Source of the DNA: an uncultured Myxococcales bacterium
Lineage (GTDB): Bacteria; Myxococcota_A; UBA9042; DTJE01
Reading direction: 5' to 3'
Assembly: GCA_903847405.1 (NCBI GenBank)
Contig: CAINDP010000231.1
Location: 1 to 40,777 of the forward strand
DNA: 40,777 nucleotides
Program-made: the position numbers and the translations under genes
Shown: in pieces, positions 7,931-20,100 of the stretch
Numbering within the stretch: position 1 is the first letter of the stretch
How the letters are laid out: every line of letters starts with the position of its first letter
Notes under the pieces: model-generated
Databases searched by the model: none
Told to the model about the DNA's origin: nothing
What the model saw: the letters and a program-made list of their open reading frames with translations, nothing else

Positions 7931-8764
7931 ATGGAGGCTCGGCTGTCGTTCCAGGGCACCGGCGGCTCGCTGTTCGGCCGGTTCTTCGGGGGGGCCGTCC
8001 TGACCCTCCTGACGCTGGGACTCTTCCTCCCCTGGTACCTCCTGTGGCTAGCGCGGTGGACCTTCGAAAACAGCCGTCTGTCCACACCGGCAGGCGAGAT
8101 GCGGTTCGACTTCAACGGCAGCGGCCCGCGCCTGCTGGGCTTGATGCTGGTCAACGCGCTGCTGACCGTCCTGACCCTGGGCTTCTACACGCCCTGGGCG
8201 GTGGTCGAGGCCCTGCGATACGCGGCGGACGGGGCGACCGCCCGAGGCGCCGACACGCGCCCCTGGCGCCTGCGTTTCGACGGCACCGGCGGCGAGGCCT
8301 TCCCGATCCTGCTGAAGGGGTTCGTGTTCGGCATCCTGACGCTGGGCATCTACCTGCCGTGGTTCCTGTGCGCGCTGGCCCGCTGGATGGCGGCGCGCAC
8401 CCGCATCGAACGGGACGGCGCCCCGACGGGCACCGTGGCGTTCGACGGCGCGGGCGGGGAGCTGCTGGTCACGTTCGTGATCGGGACCCTGCTGACGATG
8501 GTGACCTGGGGCATCTACACGCCGTGGTTCCAGGTGTCGATGTGGCGGCATTTCGCGGGCCACACGAAGGTGACCGTGGACGGCGTCGCCTGGACCGGGG
8601 ATTTTTCGGGGACCGGGTGGGACTGGGCGCTGCAACTGGTGATCGGGTTCGCCCTGACCTTCCTGACGCTGGGCATCTACCTGCCGTGGTTCGTGGCCCG
8701 CCAGGCCCGCTTCCGGATGGGGAACACGCGCTTCCTTTCGCCCCGGAACGCCCGCCCTGCCTAG
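7931..8764 (+). CDS. DUF898-type membrane protein with five internal repeats
   Basis: 277 residues with GGAGG upstream of the ATG. The protein is five copies of one unit of about 50 residues: a short soluble strand with F-x-GTGG (LSFQGTGG, FDFNGSG, LRFDGTGG, VAFDGAGG, DFSGTGW), then a hydrophobic helix with the signature LTLGIYLPWF (LTLGLFLPWY, LTLGFYTPWA, LTLGIYLPWF, VTWGIYTPWF, LTLGIYLPWF), then an aromatic/basic turn. This matches the YjgN/DUF898 family of inner-membrane proteins of unknown function. The last four bases overlap the convergent reductase gene. Confidence 0.8.
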   Translation: MEARLSFQGTGGSLFGRFFGGAVLTLLTLGLFLPWYLLWLARWTFENSRLSTPAGEMRFDFNGSGPRLLGLMLVNALLTVLTLGFYTPWAVVEALRYAADGATARGADTRPWRLRFDGTGGEAFPILLKGFVFGILTLGIYLPWFLCALARWMAARTRIERDGAPTGTVAFDGAGGELLVTFVIGTLLTMVTWGIYTPWFQVSMWRHFAGHTKVTVDGVAWTGDFSGTGWDWALQLVIGFALTFLTLGIYLPWFVARQARFRMGNTRFLSPRNARPA

Positions 8765-9813
8765 ACGGCCACCACCAGGTCCGACACCGCGAACGCCCCG
8801 CATGCGTGCAGCAGGACACCCCCGGGCCCGCTTTCCAGGATGCGGGTCGCCGGCGGCGCGAACACGGTCCCCTCGACCACGCGCACGCTGCAGCGCCCGC
8901 ACTCGCCGCTGCGACAGGCCGCCGGCCCCTCGATGCCCGCGGCGGCGAGGGCATCCCGAAGGGGCTCTCCCGCCACGACCTCCAGATCGCCCTGGCCCTG
9001 GACATGCACCCGGAACCGCGCGCCTTCCGGAACGTCGCCCGGCCATCCGGGCTCGGCGGTCACTTCCGAGGCGCTCCCGGAGCCCTCCAGCCGGATCCGA
9101 TCCGCAGACACGCCGCATTCCTTCAGCCGGTCCACGCCATGCTGGACCATCTCGGCCGGGCCGGACACCAGGCAGCACGCCTCGGCCAGGTCCCCGGCCA
9201 CCTCCCGGATGTGCGCCGCCGTCACCAGCCCCCGGGCGCCGCTCCACCCCGGGTCCGGGCACGTCAGGATCGGCAGGTAGGCCAGCCAGGAGTGGACCTC
9301 GGCCAGGCGCGCCAGCTCGTCGGCGAAAGCCATGTCCCCGCGATCGTGGTTGTTGTACAGCAGCACGATGCGCGGCCCATCCCCCCGGGCCGCCCGGTCC
9401 CGCACGATCGACAGGAACGGAGCCACCCCGGTCCCCCCGGCCAGCAGCACCAGCAGCGAAGCCTCCGGGGGCGCGACGAGGCAGCCTTCGGGGCCGGCGA
9501 CCTCGAACGAATCGCCCGGAGCGGTGTGCTGGAACAGGCGCCGCGTGACCAGCCCCGACGGGGACAGCCGCACCGTCAGGTCCAGAACCCCCGACCCCGG
9601 AGCGGAACTGACGCTGTAGGACCGGCCCGCGATCAGGTGCGGCAGCCGCGCCACCACGCGGACGTACTGCCCCGGGCGGAAGTCGGGCACGGGATCCCGG
9701 CCCGCGACCAGCCGGAACGTCCGCGTGGTCGCCGTTTCGGGGAACGTCGCGGACAGAAGGAGGTCCACCGTCCCCTTCGCCCCGCCTCCCAGCCGATCGC
9801 CCGGTCCGGTCAT
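8761..9813 (-). CDS. FAD/NAD(P)H oxidoreductase with C-terminal 2Fe-2S ferredoxin domain
   Basis: 350 residues from the ATG at 9813, which has GGAGGGGAG upstream. Domain order is FAD-binding (RSYSVSSAP, the R-x-Y-S flavin motif), NAD(P)-binding (LAGGTGVAPFLSI and LVSGPAEMV), then a plant-type ferredoxin with C-x4-C-x2-C (CRSGECGRC) and a distal Cys in LLHACGAF. This layout is that of electron-transfer reductases such as Hcr and PaaE, which pass electrons from NAD(P)H through flavin and 2Fe-2S to an oxygenase or hybrid-cluster protein. No such partner lies next to it; the neighbour is a divergent phosphate acyltransferase. The partner is therefore unknown. Confidence 0.88.
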   Translation of the reverse strand: MTGPGDRLGGGAKGTVDLLLSATFPETATTRTFRLVAGRDPVPDFRPGQYVRVVARLPHLIAGRSYSVSSAPGSGVLDLTVRLSPSGLVTRRLFQHTAPGDSFEVAGPEGCLVAPPEASLLVLLAGGTGVAPFLSIVRDRAARGDGPRIVLLYNNHDRGDMAFADELARLAEVHSWLAYLPILTCPDPGWSGARGLVTAAHIREVAGDLAEACCLVSGPAEMVQHGVDRLKECGVSADRIRLEGSGSASEVTAEPGWPGDVPEGARFRVHVQGQGDLEVVAGEPLRDALAAAGIEGPAACRSGECGRCSVRVVEGTVFAPPATRILESGPGGVLLHACGAFAVSDLVVAV

Positions 9814-9979
9814 GGTCACCGCTCCCCTCCTGCGCCTGTGCACTCGGGGCAAAATCATGGATCGCCGCCCCGCGAGGCGCAAGTTCCCCGGGAACCAGAT
9901 CCGGCTTGTCCTCCCCCGTTCGCCGTGCTACTTCCGCGCCCGGCGGGTCCGACGGCCGAACGTGACGATGGAGGAAACG

Positions 9980-10906
9980 ATGGCAGACCAGGACATCCTG
10001 CACGGCGAGCGGTTCCTGGAGGGCGCACGGGCGAACCCGGGCCGGGTGGCGGTCCCCCGGGCCGACAACGAGGAGGCCCTGGAGGCCGTGGCGCTGGCGG
10101 TCGGGGACGGCGTCGTGCGGGGCGGCACGCTGTTCGGGCCCCGGGATGCGGTGGAGTCGGTGGCCCGCCAAGTGGGCCTGGACCTGTCGCTGTTCGACCT
10201 GGTGCCGACCGACAGCGATGCGGAAGCCGCCGCCGCCGCCGTGCGCCTGGTCGTGGACGGACGCGCCGACTTCCTGCTGAAGGGCCAACTGGACACGAAG
10301 ATCTACCTGAAGGCCGTGCTGGACAAGGACCTGGGCCTGGTCCCGGAAGGCAACACACTGACCCACGTGACGGTCGTCGGCATGCCGGGCTACCACAAGC
10401 CGCTGCTGTTCACCGACGCGGCCATCCTGATCGCGCCGGACCTCGCCGACAAGGTCCGCATGGTCCGCAACATCGTGGACGTGGCCCGCCGCGTGGGCGT
10501 CGCGACGCCCAAGGTTTCCCTGATCGCCGCCGTCGAAAAGGTGAACCCGAAGATTCCGGCCACGATTGACGCGGCCGCGATCGCGAAGATGGCCGCGGAA
10601 GGCGCCTTCCCGGGAGCCCTGGTGGCCGGGCCCCACGACCTGTACATCGCGACGTCCGCCGAGGCTGCGCGGATCAAGGGCGTGTCGGACGCGGTGGCCG
10701 GGGACGCCGATTGCCTGGTGTTCCCGGACCTGAATTCGGCCAATGTGTTCTACAAGACGTTGCAGCGTTTCGTGGCAGGGGCCTGGAACGCGGGCTTCGT
10801 GGCGGGGGCGCGCATCCCGATCCTGCTGCCCAGCCGGGCCGACACCGCCCGGACCAAGCGGATGAGCATCCTGGTCGCGGCATACCTCGCGGGCAAGGCC
10901 GGTTGA
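9980..10906 (+). CDS. Phosphate acetyl/butyryltransferase family enzyme
   Basis: 308 residues with GGAGG 6 bp before the ATG. The whole protein matches the PTA/PTB fold: [58 protein letters not shown] and [19 protein letters not shown]. Such enzymes interconvert acyl-CoA and acyl-phosphate. The length and the LLKGQ/TDAA motifs fit phosphate butyryltransferase (Ptb)-like members better than long phosphotransacetylases. No acyl kinase lies beside it to confirm the substrate. Confidence 0.82.
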   Translation: MADQDILHGERFLEGARANPGRVAVPRADNEEALEAVALAVGDGVVRGGTLFGPRDAVESVARQVGLDLSLFDLVPTDSDAEAAAAAVRLVVDGRADFLLKGQLDTKIYLKAVLDKDLGLVPEGNTLTHVTVVGMPGYHKPLLFTDAAILIAPDLADKVRMVRNIVDVARRVGVATPKVSLIAAVEKVNPKIPATIDAAAIAKMAAEGAFPGALVAGPHDLYIATSAEAARIKGVSDAVAGDADCLVFPDLNSANVFYKTLQRFVAGAWNAGFVAGARIPILLPSRADTARTKRMSILVAAYLAGKAG

Positions 10907-10941
10907 AGGGGACCGCGCCCTACCCCACCCCCCGCCCCGCC

Positions 10942-12126
10942 TCAGTCGCTTTCGGTCCGGAGGGCCTTCCTCGCCGCGGCCGCCACCGGCGTCCGCACCA
11001 GGTTCGGCCGCACCAGCAGGCGCCACTCGGCCGGTCCCAGGCGCGCCACCAGGCGGATCGCCAGCTCGATCGGCGTCGAGGGATTCTTGACCAGGGCCAG
11101 CACCACCATCCGGGACCCGGTCCAGGTGGGGTTCATCGCGATGAATTCCAGGGCGTCCTTGGCCAGCGCCGGCCAGTTCGCGTACTCCAGCACCTCGTCC
11201 AACCCGATGTCCGGGTTCGAAAGGACCAGCCGCTGCAGCGTCTTCAGCGGATCCCGCATCAGGATCTGCCGGACGGTCCGGCGCCCGTGGCGCGCCAGTT
11301 TCTGCTTTTCGACCAGCGGCAGGTCCTTCACCTTGGCGTAGACGTCGGAGTACTCCGTTTCCAGCCCGGTCACCGTCGACTCCCCGGCCCTGCCGCCGCC
11401 CGCCGCACCCGGCTCCCGCTTCTCCCGAGGGGCGTCGTACACGGATCCGGGAGTCCCGGCCCGGAAGGTCATTTCCCGGGGCACGGGAATCCGCGGCTGC
11501 GACTGCGACTGCGGCGACTGCGACTGCGACAACAGCGGCGGTCTTGCCGGCACCGGCGGCGCCGCTTCCACCTCGACGGACTCCTCGATCAGGTCGGACA
11601 CCGACACGGCCTTCGGTGGTGGCTGCGGCGGCACGTGCCTCGGCTGCGGCTTGTCGATCCGCGCCCGCCAGTCGGCGGTCGGCGGCGCTTCCTGCCGGGG
11701 CGCCTCGGGCGCCTCGACCGGCGCCACCGGATCCAGCACCTCCTGGAACAGCAGGTGCTCGGGCCGCACCATGGACATCAGGTCGTCCACCAGGGCGCTG
11801 CTGGCGGGGACGCCGGCGCCGGAGCCCGCGTGGCCACCCGCGTCCGGATGCCGCGCCGCCTGGACCTTCGCCGCCCGGGCCATCTTGCGCAGGGCCGCCA
11901 GATCGGGCATCCGGTCGATCTGCACCAGGAAGGAGGTCGGCCCGCTGATCCGGATGACGCGCCCCTTCGTTTCGAACGGCGACCCGTCCGGCAGCACCAG
12001 GCGCGCCGTCCCCTCGGTCAGGAGGGTCGGCGGCGGCCCCTCCGCGGGCACGACTCCCATCGACAGGTACCGTTCCAGCACGACTTCCAGCCACGCCGGG
12101 TTCTGCAGGTTGATTTCCCAGTCCAT
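10942..12126 (-). CDS. PilZ-like N-terminus with helical-repeat C-terminus, unknown role
   Basis: 394 residues with GGGAGG before the ATG. Residues about 1-95 ([20 protein letters not shown], then [10 protein letters not shown]) look like a PilZ-type beta barrel of the kind common in deltaproteobacteria. A Pro/Ser/Gln-rich disordered linker follows (about 130-250, including repeated SQ pairs). The C-terminal 140 residues are a helical solenoid with [20 protein letters not shown] and [20 protein letters not shown], resembling variant HEAT/leucine repeats. I know no defined function. A role in cyclic-di-GMP or motility signalling is only a suggestion, because the usual RxxxR...DxSxxG c-di-GMP motif is not evident. 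Confidence 0.7.
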   Translation of the reverse strand: MDWEINLQNPAWLEVVLERYLSMGVVPAEGPPPTLLTEGTARLVLPDGSPFETKGRVIRISGPTSFLVQIDRMPDLAALRKMARAAKVQAARHPDAGGHAGSGAGVPASSALVDDLMSMVRPEHLLFQEVLDPVAPVEAPEAPRQEAPPTADWRARIDKPQPRHVPPQPPPKAVSVSDLIEESVEVEAAPPVPARPPLLSQSQSPQSQSQPRIPVPREMTFRAGTPGSVYDAPREKREPGAAGGGRAGESTVTGLETEYSDVYAKVKDLPLVEKQKLARHGRRTVRQILMRDPLKTLQRLVLSNPDIGLDEVLEYANWPALAKDALEFIAMNPTWTGSRMVVLALVKNPSTPIELAIRLVARLGPAEWRLLVRPNLVRTPVAAAARKALRTESD

Positions 12127-12196
12127 GGCACCTCCCTTCTCGCCGCACGCCCACGCACGCCGACCGCAAACCGCCAAACTCGGACCAATCATACCG

Positions 12197-12224
12197 TTGA
12201 CATGCACTCGCCAGTGATTACTTC
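12197..12224 (+). promoter_or_regulatory. Candidate promoter of the aceB-aceA-icd operon
   Basis: A perfect -35 box TTGACA (12197-12202) is followed after 16 bp by a poor -10 (TACTTC). The weak -10 suggests activator dependence or another start. Downstream, GTTCCA and TGGAAC arms could form a bulged hairpin in the leader. Confidence 0.35.
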
Positions 12225-12297
12225 CAACAAGTTCCATGGCAGAACGTGCACACACTGGCATTCTGGAACCCGTCCCCTGGAGATAGGAGACCGCTGG

Positions 12298-13914
<1,617 letters not shown>

Positions 13915-13938
13915 GGTTCCAGCAAGGAGGAAAAGGTC

Positions 13939-15219
13939 ATGCACCGCGACGACGAGATCCGGACTCTGGAAAGGGATTGGCGCGAGAACCCGCGTTGGGC
14001 GGGAATCCAGCGTCCCTACACGGCCGAAAAGGTCCTGCGACTGCGGGGCAACTACCGGATCGATCACACGATCGCCACGCTCGGCGCGAAGCGGTTGTGG
14101 GATCTGATCCAGACGCGCCCGTTCATCCGGGCCCTGGGCGCCCTGACGGGCAACCAGGCGGTCCAGCAGATCCAGGCGGGACTGGAGGCCGTGTACCTGT
14201 CGGGCTGGCAGGTCGCCGGCGACGCCAACAGCGCCGGGCAGATGTATCCCGACCAGAGCCTGTATCCCGTCGACAGCGTGCCGACGGTCCTGAAGCGGAT
14301 CAACAACGCCCTGCGGCGGGCCGACCAGGTGAACCACCTCGAGGGGCGTGACGACATCCACTGGCTGGCGCCCATCGTCGCGGACGCCGAGGCCGGCTTC
14401 GGCGGCAACCTGAACGCCTATGAACTGATGAAGTCCATGATCGAGGCCGGCGTGTCCGGCGTCCACTTCGAGGACCAACTGTCCAGCGCCAAGAAGTGCG
14501 GCCACATGGGAGGCAAGGTCCTGGTGCCCACCCGCGAGGCCATCGCCAAGCTGGTTTCGGCCCGCCTGGCCGCCGACGTCGAGGGCGTGGCGACGATGAT
14601 CATCGCCCGCACCGACGCCGAGGGCGCCCAGTTGATCACCAGCGACATCGATCCCGTGGACCAGAAGTTCCTGACCGGCACCCGGACGTCGGAAGGCTTC
14701 TACGGGATCCAGCAGGGCATCGCCTACGCGATCGAGCGCGCCCGGTCCTACGCGCCCTACGCCGACATGGTGTGGTGCGAAACGGCCAAGCCCGACCTGG
14801 CCGAGGCCCGCGAGTTCGCCGAGGGCGTCCACGCGAAGTTCCCCGGCAAGCCGCTGGCCTACAACTGCAGCCCGTCGTTCAACTGGCGGCTGCACATGGA
14901 CGACGCCCAACTGGGCGGCTTCCAGGAGAAGCTGGGCGAGCTGGGCTACAAGTTCCAGTTCGTCACGCTGGCCGGCTTCCACACGCTGAACCTCAGCATG
15001 TTCGACCTGGCCCGCGGCTATCGCACCCAGGGGATGCTGTCCTACTCCAAGGTCCAGGAGCGGGAATTCGCCCTCGAGAAGTCGGACGGCTTCGCCGCCG
15101 CGAAGCACCAGCGCTTCGTCGGCGCCGGGTACTTCGACGAGGTCCAGATGACCGTGACCGAGGGGCAGGCATCCACGGGAGCCCTGAAGGGTTCGACCGA
15201 GGAAGCGCAGTTCGGCTGA
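13939..15219 (+). CDS. aceA: Isocitrate lyase
   Basis: 426 residues with AAGGAGG 8-9 bp before the ATG. The catalytic loop [11 protein letters not shown] (Cys187) is intact, as are [34 protein letters not shown], the metal-binding ARTDAEGA, and NCSPSFNW. It splits isocitrate into succinate and glyoxylate, bypassing the decarboxylating TCA steps, and works with the upstream malate synthase for growth on acetate, fatty acids or similar substrates. The isocitrate dehydrogenase competing for the same substrate follows after 20 bp. Confidence 0.98.
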   Translation: MHRDDEIRTLERDWRENPRWAGIQRPYTAEKVLRLRGNYRIDHTIATLGAKRLWDLIQTRPFIRALGALTGNQAVQQIQAGLEAVYLSGWQVAGDANSAGQMYPDQSLYPVDSVPTVLKRINNALRRADQVNHLEGRDDIHWLAPIVADAEAGFGGNLNAYELMKSMIEAGVSGVHFEDQLSSAKKCGHMGGKVLVPTREAIAKLVSARLAADVEGVATMIIARTDAEGAQLITSDIDPVDQKFLTGTRTSEGFYGIQQGIAYAIERARSYAPYADMVWCETAKPDLAEAREFAEGVHAKFPGKPLAYNCSPSFNWRLHMDDAQLGGFQEKLGELGYKFQFVTLAGFHTLNLSMFDLARGYRTQGMLSYSKVQEREFALEKSDGFAAAKHQRFVGAGYFDEVQMTVTEGQASTGALKGSTEEAQFG

Positions 15220-15239
15220 GCACAACCGGGAGGACGACT

Positions 15240-16472
15240 GTGGCGACGAGCGAACTCATCCGCTTCGAGAACGGGCTCCTGATCGTGCCGGACCACCCGG
15301 CAATCCCGGTCATCCCCGGGGACGGCATCGGCCCCGAGGTCATCGCGGCGTCGCGTCCTGCGATCGACGCCGCCGTGGAGCGCTGCTACGGCGGGACGCG
15401 ATCGATCGATTGGTTCGAAGTGTACGCCGGACAGGCGGCGGTCGAACGGGGCATGGACGTCCTCCCGGCCGAAACGCTGGAAATCATCCGGAAGCATCGC
15501 GTGGCCATCAAGGGCCCGACCATGACCCCCACCGGCGGGGGCCACCGATCGATCAACGTGGTGCTGCGGCAGGCCCTGGACCTGTACAGCAACGTGCGGC
15601 CCGTGCGCTATTTCCATGGCGTCAAGTCGCCCGTCAAGAACCCCCACGCGCTGGATGTGACCATCTTCCGCGAGAACACCGAGGACGTGTACGCGGGCGT
15701 GGAGTTCGAGCGCGGATCCCCCGGCGAGGTCGAACTGGCCGCCTGGTTGCGGACCAAGGGCTACCAGATCCCGGACGATGCCGGCCTGGGCATCAAGATC
15801 ATCTCGCAGGCCCGCAGCCAGCGTTTGGTCCGCGCCGCCATGGAATACGCCCTGGCCCGCAAGCTGCACCGCGTGACGCTGGTCCACAAGGGCAACATCA
15901 TGAAGGCCACCGAGGGCGCCTTCTCGAAATGGGGCTTCGACGTGGTCCGCGAGGAATACGCGGGCCGGGCCGTCGTGGTCCGGGACCTGAAGGGCGCCCT
16001 GCCCGAGGAAGGCCAGATCCTGGTGGACGACCGCATCGCGGACGCCATGTTCCAGGACCTCATCCTGACGCCGCGCAAGTTCGCCGTCATCGCGACGACC
16101 AACCTGAACGGCGACTACCTGTCGGACGCTTGCGCCGCACAGGTCGGCGGCCTGGGCGTGGCACCGGGCGCCAACATCGGCGAGGGCCTGGCGGTGTTCG
16201 AACCCACCCACGGGACCGCGCCGGACATCGCCGGCAAGGGTCTGGCGAACCCCGGTTCGATGCTGCTGACCGGCGCGATGCTGCTGGAATACATCGGGTG
16301 GATCGAGGCCGCCCAACTGGTCGTGGACGCCTTCTCGGCCGTCGTCGGATCGGGCCGCATGACCATCGACCTCGCCATGGGCCGGCCCGAGATCCAGGTG
16401 ATGTCCACGTCGGGATTCGGCGATGCCGTCGCCGAGGAAGTCGTCCGTCGCCACCGGAGCCCGCGCCACTAG
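15240..16472 (+). CDS. icd: Isocitrate dehydrogenase, predicted NAD-dependent
   Basis: 410 residues starting at a GTG with GGGAGG upstream. The fold is E. coli Icd-like: GDGIGPEVI, GPTMTPTGGGHRSINVVLRQ, FRENTEDVYAGVEF, NLNGDYLSDACAAQVGG and THGTAPDIAGKGLANP. At the positions that fix NADP in E. coli (Lys344, Tyr345, Val351, Tyr391, Arg395) this protein has Asp329, Ile330, Ala336, Ile376 and Met380. Asp/Ile/Ala is the set found in NAD-using relatives, so NAD preference is inferred. The serine equivalent to the AceK phosphorylation site is kept (Ser104). Being third in the aceB-aceA operon places both branch enzymes under one promoter. Confidence 0.95.
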   Translation: MATSELIRFENGLLIVPDHPAIPVIPGDGIGPEVIAASRPAIDAAVERCYGGTRSIDWFEVYAGQAAVERGMDVLPAETLEIIRKHRVAIKGPTMTPTGGGHRSINVVLRQALDLYSNVRPVRYFHGVKSPVKNPHALDVTIFRENTEDVYAGVEFERGSPGEVELAAWLRTKGYQIPDDAGLGIKIISQARSQRLVRAAMEYALARKLHRVTLVHKGNIMKATEGAFSKWGFDVVREEYAGRAVVVRDLKGALPEEGQILVDDRIADAMFQDLILTPRKFAVIATTNLNGDYLSDACAAQVGGLGVAPGANIGEGLAVFEPTHGTAPDIAGKGLANPGSMLLTGAMLLEYIGWIEAAQLVVDAFSAVVGSGRMTIDLAMGRPEIQVMSTSGFGDAVAEEVVRRHRSPRH

Positions 16473-16488
16473 GGACGCGGGGATTCGA

Positions 16489-17100
16489 TCAGGTCTGCCG
16501 CTCGTCCATCCACTGCGGCTGGTAGGCGGGCACGTGGGTGGCCATCCGGGCCAGCAGGCGCGCGGGGTCGGTGTCCACGATCAGGATCTCCCGGACCTCG
16601 GCCCGCAGGAACCCCCGCGTCACCATGCCGTCCAGGAAGGCGATCAGCGGCAGGAAGAACCCGCCCGCGTCCAGCAACCCCACCGGCTTGTCATGGACGC
16701 CCAGTTGGGCCCAGGTCCAGACCTCGAACAGCTCCTCCATCGTGCCGATGCCGCCGGGCAGCGCCACGAAGGCGTCGGACAGGTCCGACATCAAGGCCTT
16801 GCGCTGGTGCATCGTTTCGACGATCCGCATTTCCGACGCGCCGGGGTGCGCCAGTTCCCGCACCACCATGGCCCGCGGGATGACCCCGATGACGCGGCTG
16901 CCGGCGGCGAGGACGGCATCGGCCACCTCGCCCATCATCCCGACCTTGCCGCCGCCGTAGACCAGCGTCCGCCCCGTCCGACCCAGCAGGTCCCCGAACC
17001 GCCGGGCTGCTTCGACGTAGGCAGGATCCGTCCCGGGACTGGACCCGCAGAACACGCAGACGGCCGACAGCGGGCGCCCGTTCGATTCATCCATCGCCAT
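16489..17100 (-). CDS. LOG-family (TIGR00730) nucleotide phosphoribohydrolase
   Basis: 203 residues. Motifs are VCVFCGSSPGTDPAY, LVYGGGKVGMMG, the MHQRK loop and the defining PGGIGTMEELFE. The family releases bases such as cytokinins from nucleoside 5'-monophosphates, and bacterial members also hydrolyse AMP-type nucleotides. It lies 84 bp downstream of the penicillin-binding protein on the same strand and converges with icd. An alternative start two codons in is possible. Confidence 0.9.
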   Translation of the reverse strand: MAMDESNGRPLSAVCVFCGSSPGTDPAYVEAARRFGDLLGRTGRTLVYGGGKVGMMGEVADAVLAAGSRVIGVIPRAMVVRELAHPGASEMRIVETMHQRKALMSDLSDAFVALPGGIGTMEELFEVWTWAQLGVHDKPVGLLDAGGFFLPLIAFLDGMVTRGFLRAEVREILIVDTDPARLLARMATHVPAYQPQWMDERQT

Positions 17101-17184
17101 GGTCGTTCCAGCCTCCCCGGGGGATTCACGTCCGAAGGGAAGGCTATGCCCGCACGCGCCCCCTGTCCACCGGTGCGGCCTGCG

Positions 17185-20100
17185 TCATTCCGGCGCTTCG
17201 GCCGACGCCAGGATCGACGGCGCCAGCAGGCGGAGCACCTCGACGGGCAACGCGCTGGTGAAGCGGTACCGGGCCGCGGCCTGCCCCGGGACGTGGGCGG
17301 TGACCGCGCCGAACCACCGCTGGCCCACGAAGAACACGAAGGTGCCGGTCCGGTTCCGCACCACCGAGGACAGGACCTCCCCGCGGGGACCGTAGGTTTC
17401 GATCCGGTTGTCCCCCGTCCCGGTCTTCCCGCCGACCACGAAGGAGGGACCGTCCGGCGACAGGAAGGCACCCCGGACCCGACGGGCGGTACCGTGATCG
17501 ACGACCTCCACCATCTCGGCCCGGACCGCCTCGGCCACCTCCGGCCGCATCACCCGGATCCCGCCGCCGCCGGGACGCCCGACCTCGGTGTCATACGGAG
17601 TGCCCGCGCCAAAACGCAACCGATCGACCCGCACCAGCGGCGCTCGAATGCCGCCGGCCTGGACGATGCCCGCCAGTTCCGCCAGCGCCCGGGGCTGGTC
17701 CCCGGAACTCCCGATCGCGGTCGCCAGCGACGGAACCAGCGTGGGGAACGGATATCCGACACGCGCCCACCGCTCGTGCAGGCGCTGGAAGGCCTCCCGT
17801 TCGATCGTGTCGCCGATCCGCTGATCCTGGGCGGACTTCCGGGTGGACCGGAACAGCCATCGATAGGCCTCCTGGCGCGCCGCCGCGGTGTCGCGGACCA
17901 TCGCTTCGAACCCGCCGTCGGGGTGCCGCATCCTCCAGGCCGCGGTGGCCAGCGTCAGCGGGTGGACCCCGGCCACGAACCCCTGGTCCTGCAGGTTGGC
18001 CAGCGTCGGCGCCGCGCTCCGGACGAACAGGTCGGCCACGCGCTTGCGGTCCGGTTGCCGGTCGGGAAGACGCGCGCGCAGGACCTCCGCCAGATCCCCC
18101 TCCCCTGCCTCCGGACGAAGCGTCCGGTAGGCCGCCGCGATCCGGCGCGCCTCCCTCGGAACGTCGTCCAGGACCCGCCGTTCGACCTGGTTCGGCGCAA
18201 GACCCCGGATTTTCCGCCACGCCTCCTCCTGGAACACCTGGCCCTCCTGGTCCGCAAAGCGCTGCAACAGGGCGATCCGTCGCGGATCGGCCGCGTCGGA
18301 CAGGACCTGGGATCCCGGGGTCGGACCCGTTTCGATCAGGGTGGCCACCACGTCCCGCATCAGCCGCACGAACACCAGGTTGATCGACTGGTGGAAGGCC
18401 TCCCGCACGGTCGGGGCCTTCCCGTCGTCCGCCGCGCGGAAGTTCGCGAACGAATGCAGGCCGCCGCCGGTCCGGAACCGCTCCCGCGGACTGGCGGAGT
18501 AGGTCCGGTCCAGCGCCGCCCGCAGCAGTTCCGGCAGCGTGCCCGCCGGATGCGCCGTCCGCCACGCCGCCACGAAGCGCGTCAGCGGATCCCGCACCGC
18601 GTTCCGGGCCCGGGCGACCTCGGCCCTTCCCGCCCGATCCAGCCGATCCTGGATTTCCGCGACGACCTCCAGGTACGACACCAGCGTGCGCAGCTTCGCC
18701 GTCGACCCCAGTTCCAGCTTCATCTGGTCGTTGAGGCTGAACGGCCCGTCGAACTCGTCGGTCTGCGCCCGCAGGACCGCGGCGTCCCCGTCGCGTTCGT
18801 ACAGGACGAAGCTGTAGACCACGTCCGCCGGATCGCCGGCGCCCAGCAGGTTGGCCTGCCGCATCCCCAGCCGTTTCACGGTGTCGACGGACCCCAGCGA
18901 CCGCAGCATTCCCCCGACCGCACCCTGCAGGCCCGCGTCCAGCGTCGCCCGCACGTTCAGGTCCAGCCGATCCAGGTCGTGGAGGCTGTCGATTCCCAGC
19001 AGGCCCAGCAGCGACGTCCGGACCGCGTCGACCCCCTTCCGATCCCCGACGACCTCGGGCGGGTCCGGCGGGGCGCTGTCCGCGAACGCAAGCCGCTGAC
19101 GCAGGGCAAGGTCCCTCAACCCCCGGGAAATCACGCCCTCGCGGGCCAGCACGCGCAGGTAGGAATCGGTCAGGCGTTCCAGCGACTCGCGCCCGTCGCC
19201 GCGGAACCAAGCCGGCCTCCGCTGGGCCAGCAGCAGGGCCAGCGATTCCCGGAACACGGCCGCCACCGGCGCGTCCTCCGGCCGGTCCAGGCGCACCCGG
19301 GGCGCGCGCCGCAGCAACCGGTTCGCCAGGTCGAAGTCGGTACCGAACCACGCCCACAGCCCGTCCGGCAGGCCCAGGACCTCGCCGTACCCCGGCACCG
19401 CCCCCAGGGGCAGCGTGTCCAGGTACGACAGCGCGATCCGGCGCTGGGCTTCCAGCGTCACCGGGCCCTCGCGATAGGCCCGCAACGCCGCCGATTCCAT
19501 CTGCCGAAGTTTGTCCCGCGGCGTCCGCGTGCGACCGTCCTCCGAGTGCCGGAACTTTTCCACCTGGGTCGCCAGCGTGCTGCCACCGAACACGCGATCC
19601 CCGAGGCCCAGGTGGACCAGCGCCGCACCGGCCATCGCGTGCATCAGGCGATCCCACTCCACGGCCGGGTTCCGGTACGGGAGCCCCGGATCCAGCAGGT
19701 CGCGGTTCTCGATGAACCGCAGGACGTCGACGAGGATCGGCGGGATCTGCGAAAACGTCGTCCACGTCCGCCGGGGCCAGGTCGACTGGTACAGCAGGCG
19801 CCCGTCCCGATCCCGCACCCGCAGGCCGGCCCGATCCTTTTCCCGGTAGGTCGGGAACAGGCCGGCCTGCACGGCGGCGACGGCCCCCTCGGGCCACCGG
19901 GCCTGGCTGTTGATCGCGGCGCCTTCCTGGCGCAACCGCTTCAGGAACGCGGGCAGCCGGGCGTATCCAAGGCGCTGGTCGTAGGGACCCGTCACGGGAA
20001 AGACGATGGCCGTGCTGGCGCCCGGGCCGTCCTCCCAGGTCGCGTCGGCGGCGATTCCGCTGAGGATGCGGGACTGGATGCGGGATGCGGTCAGTTCGTC

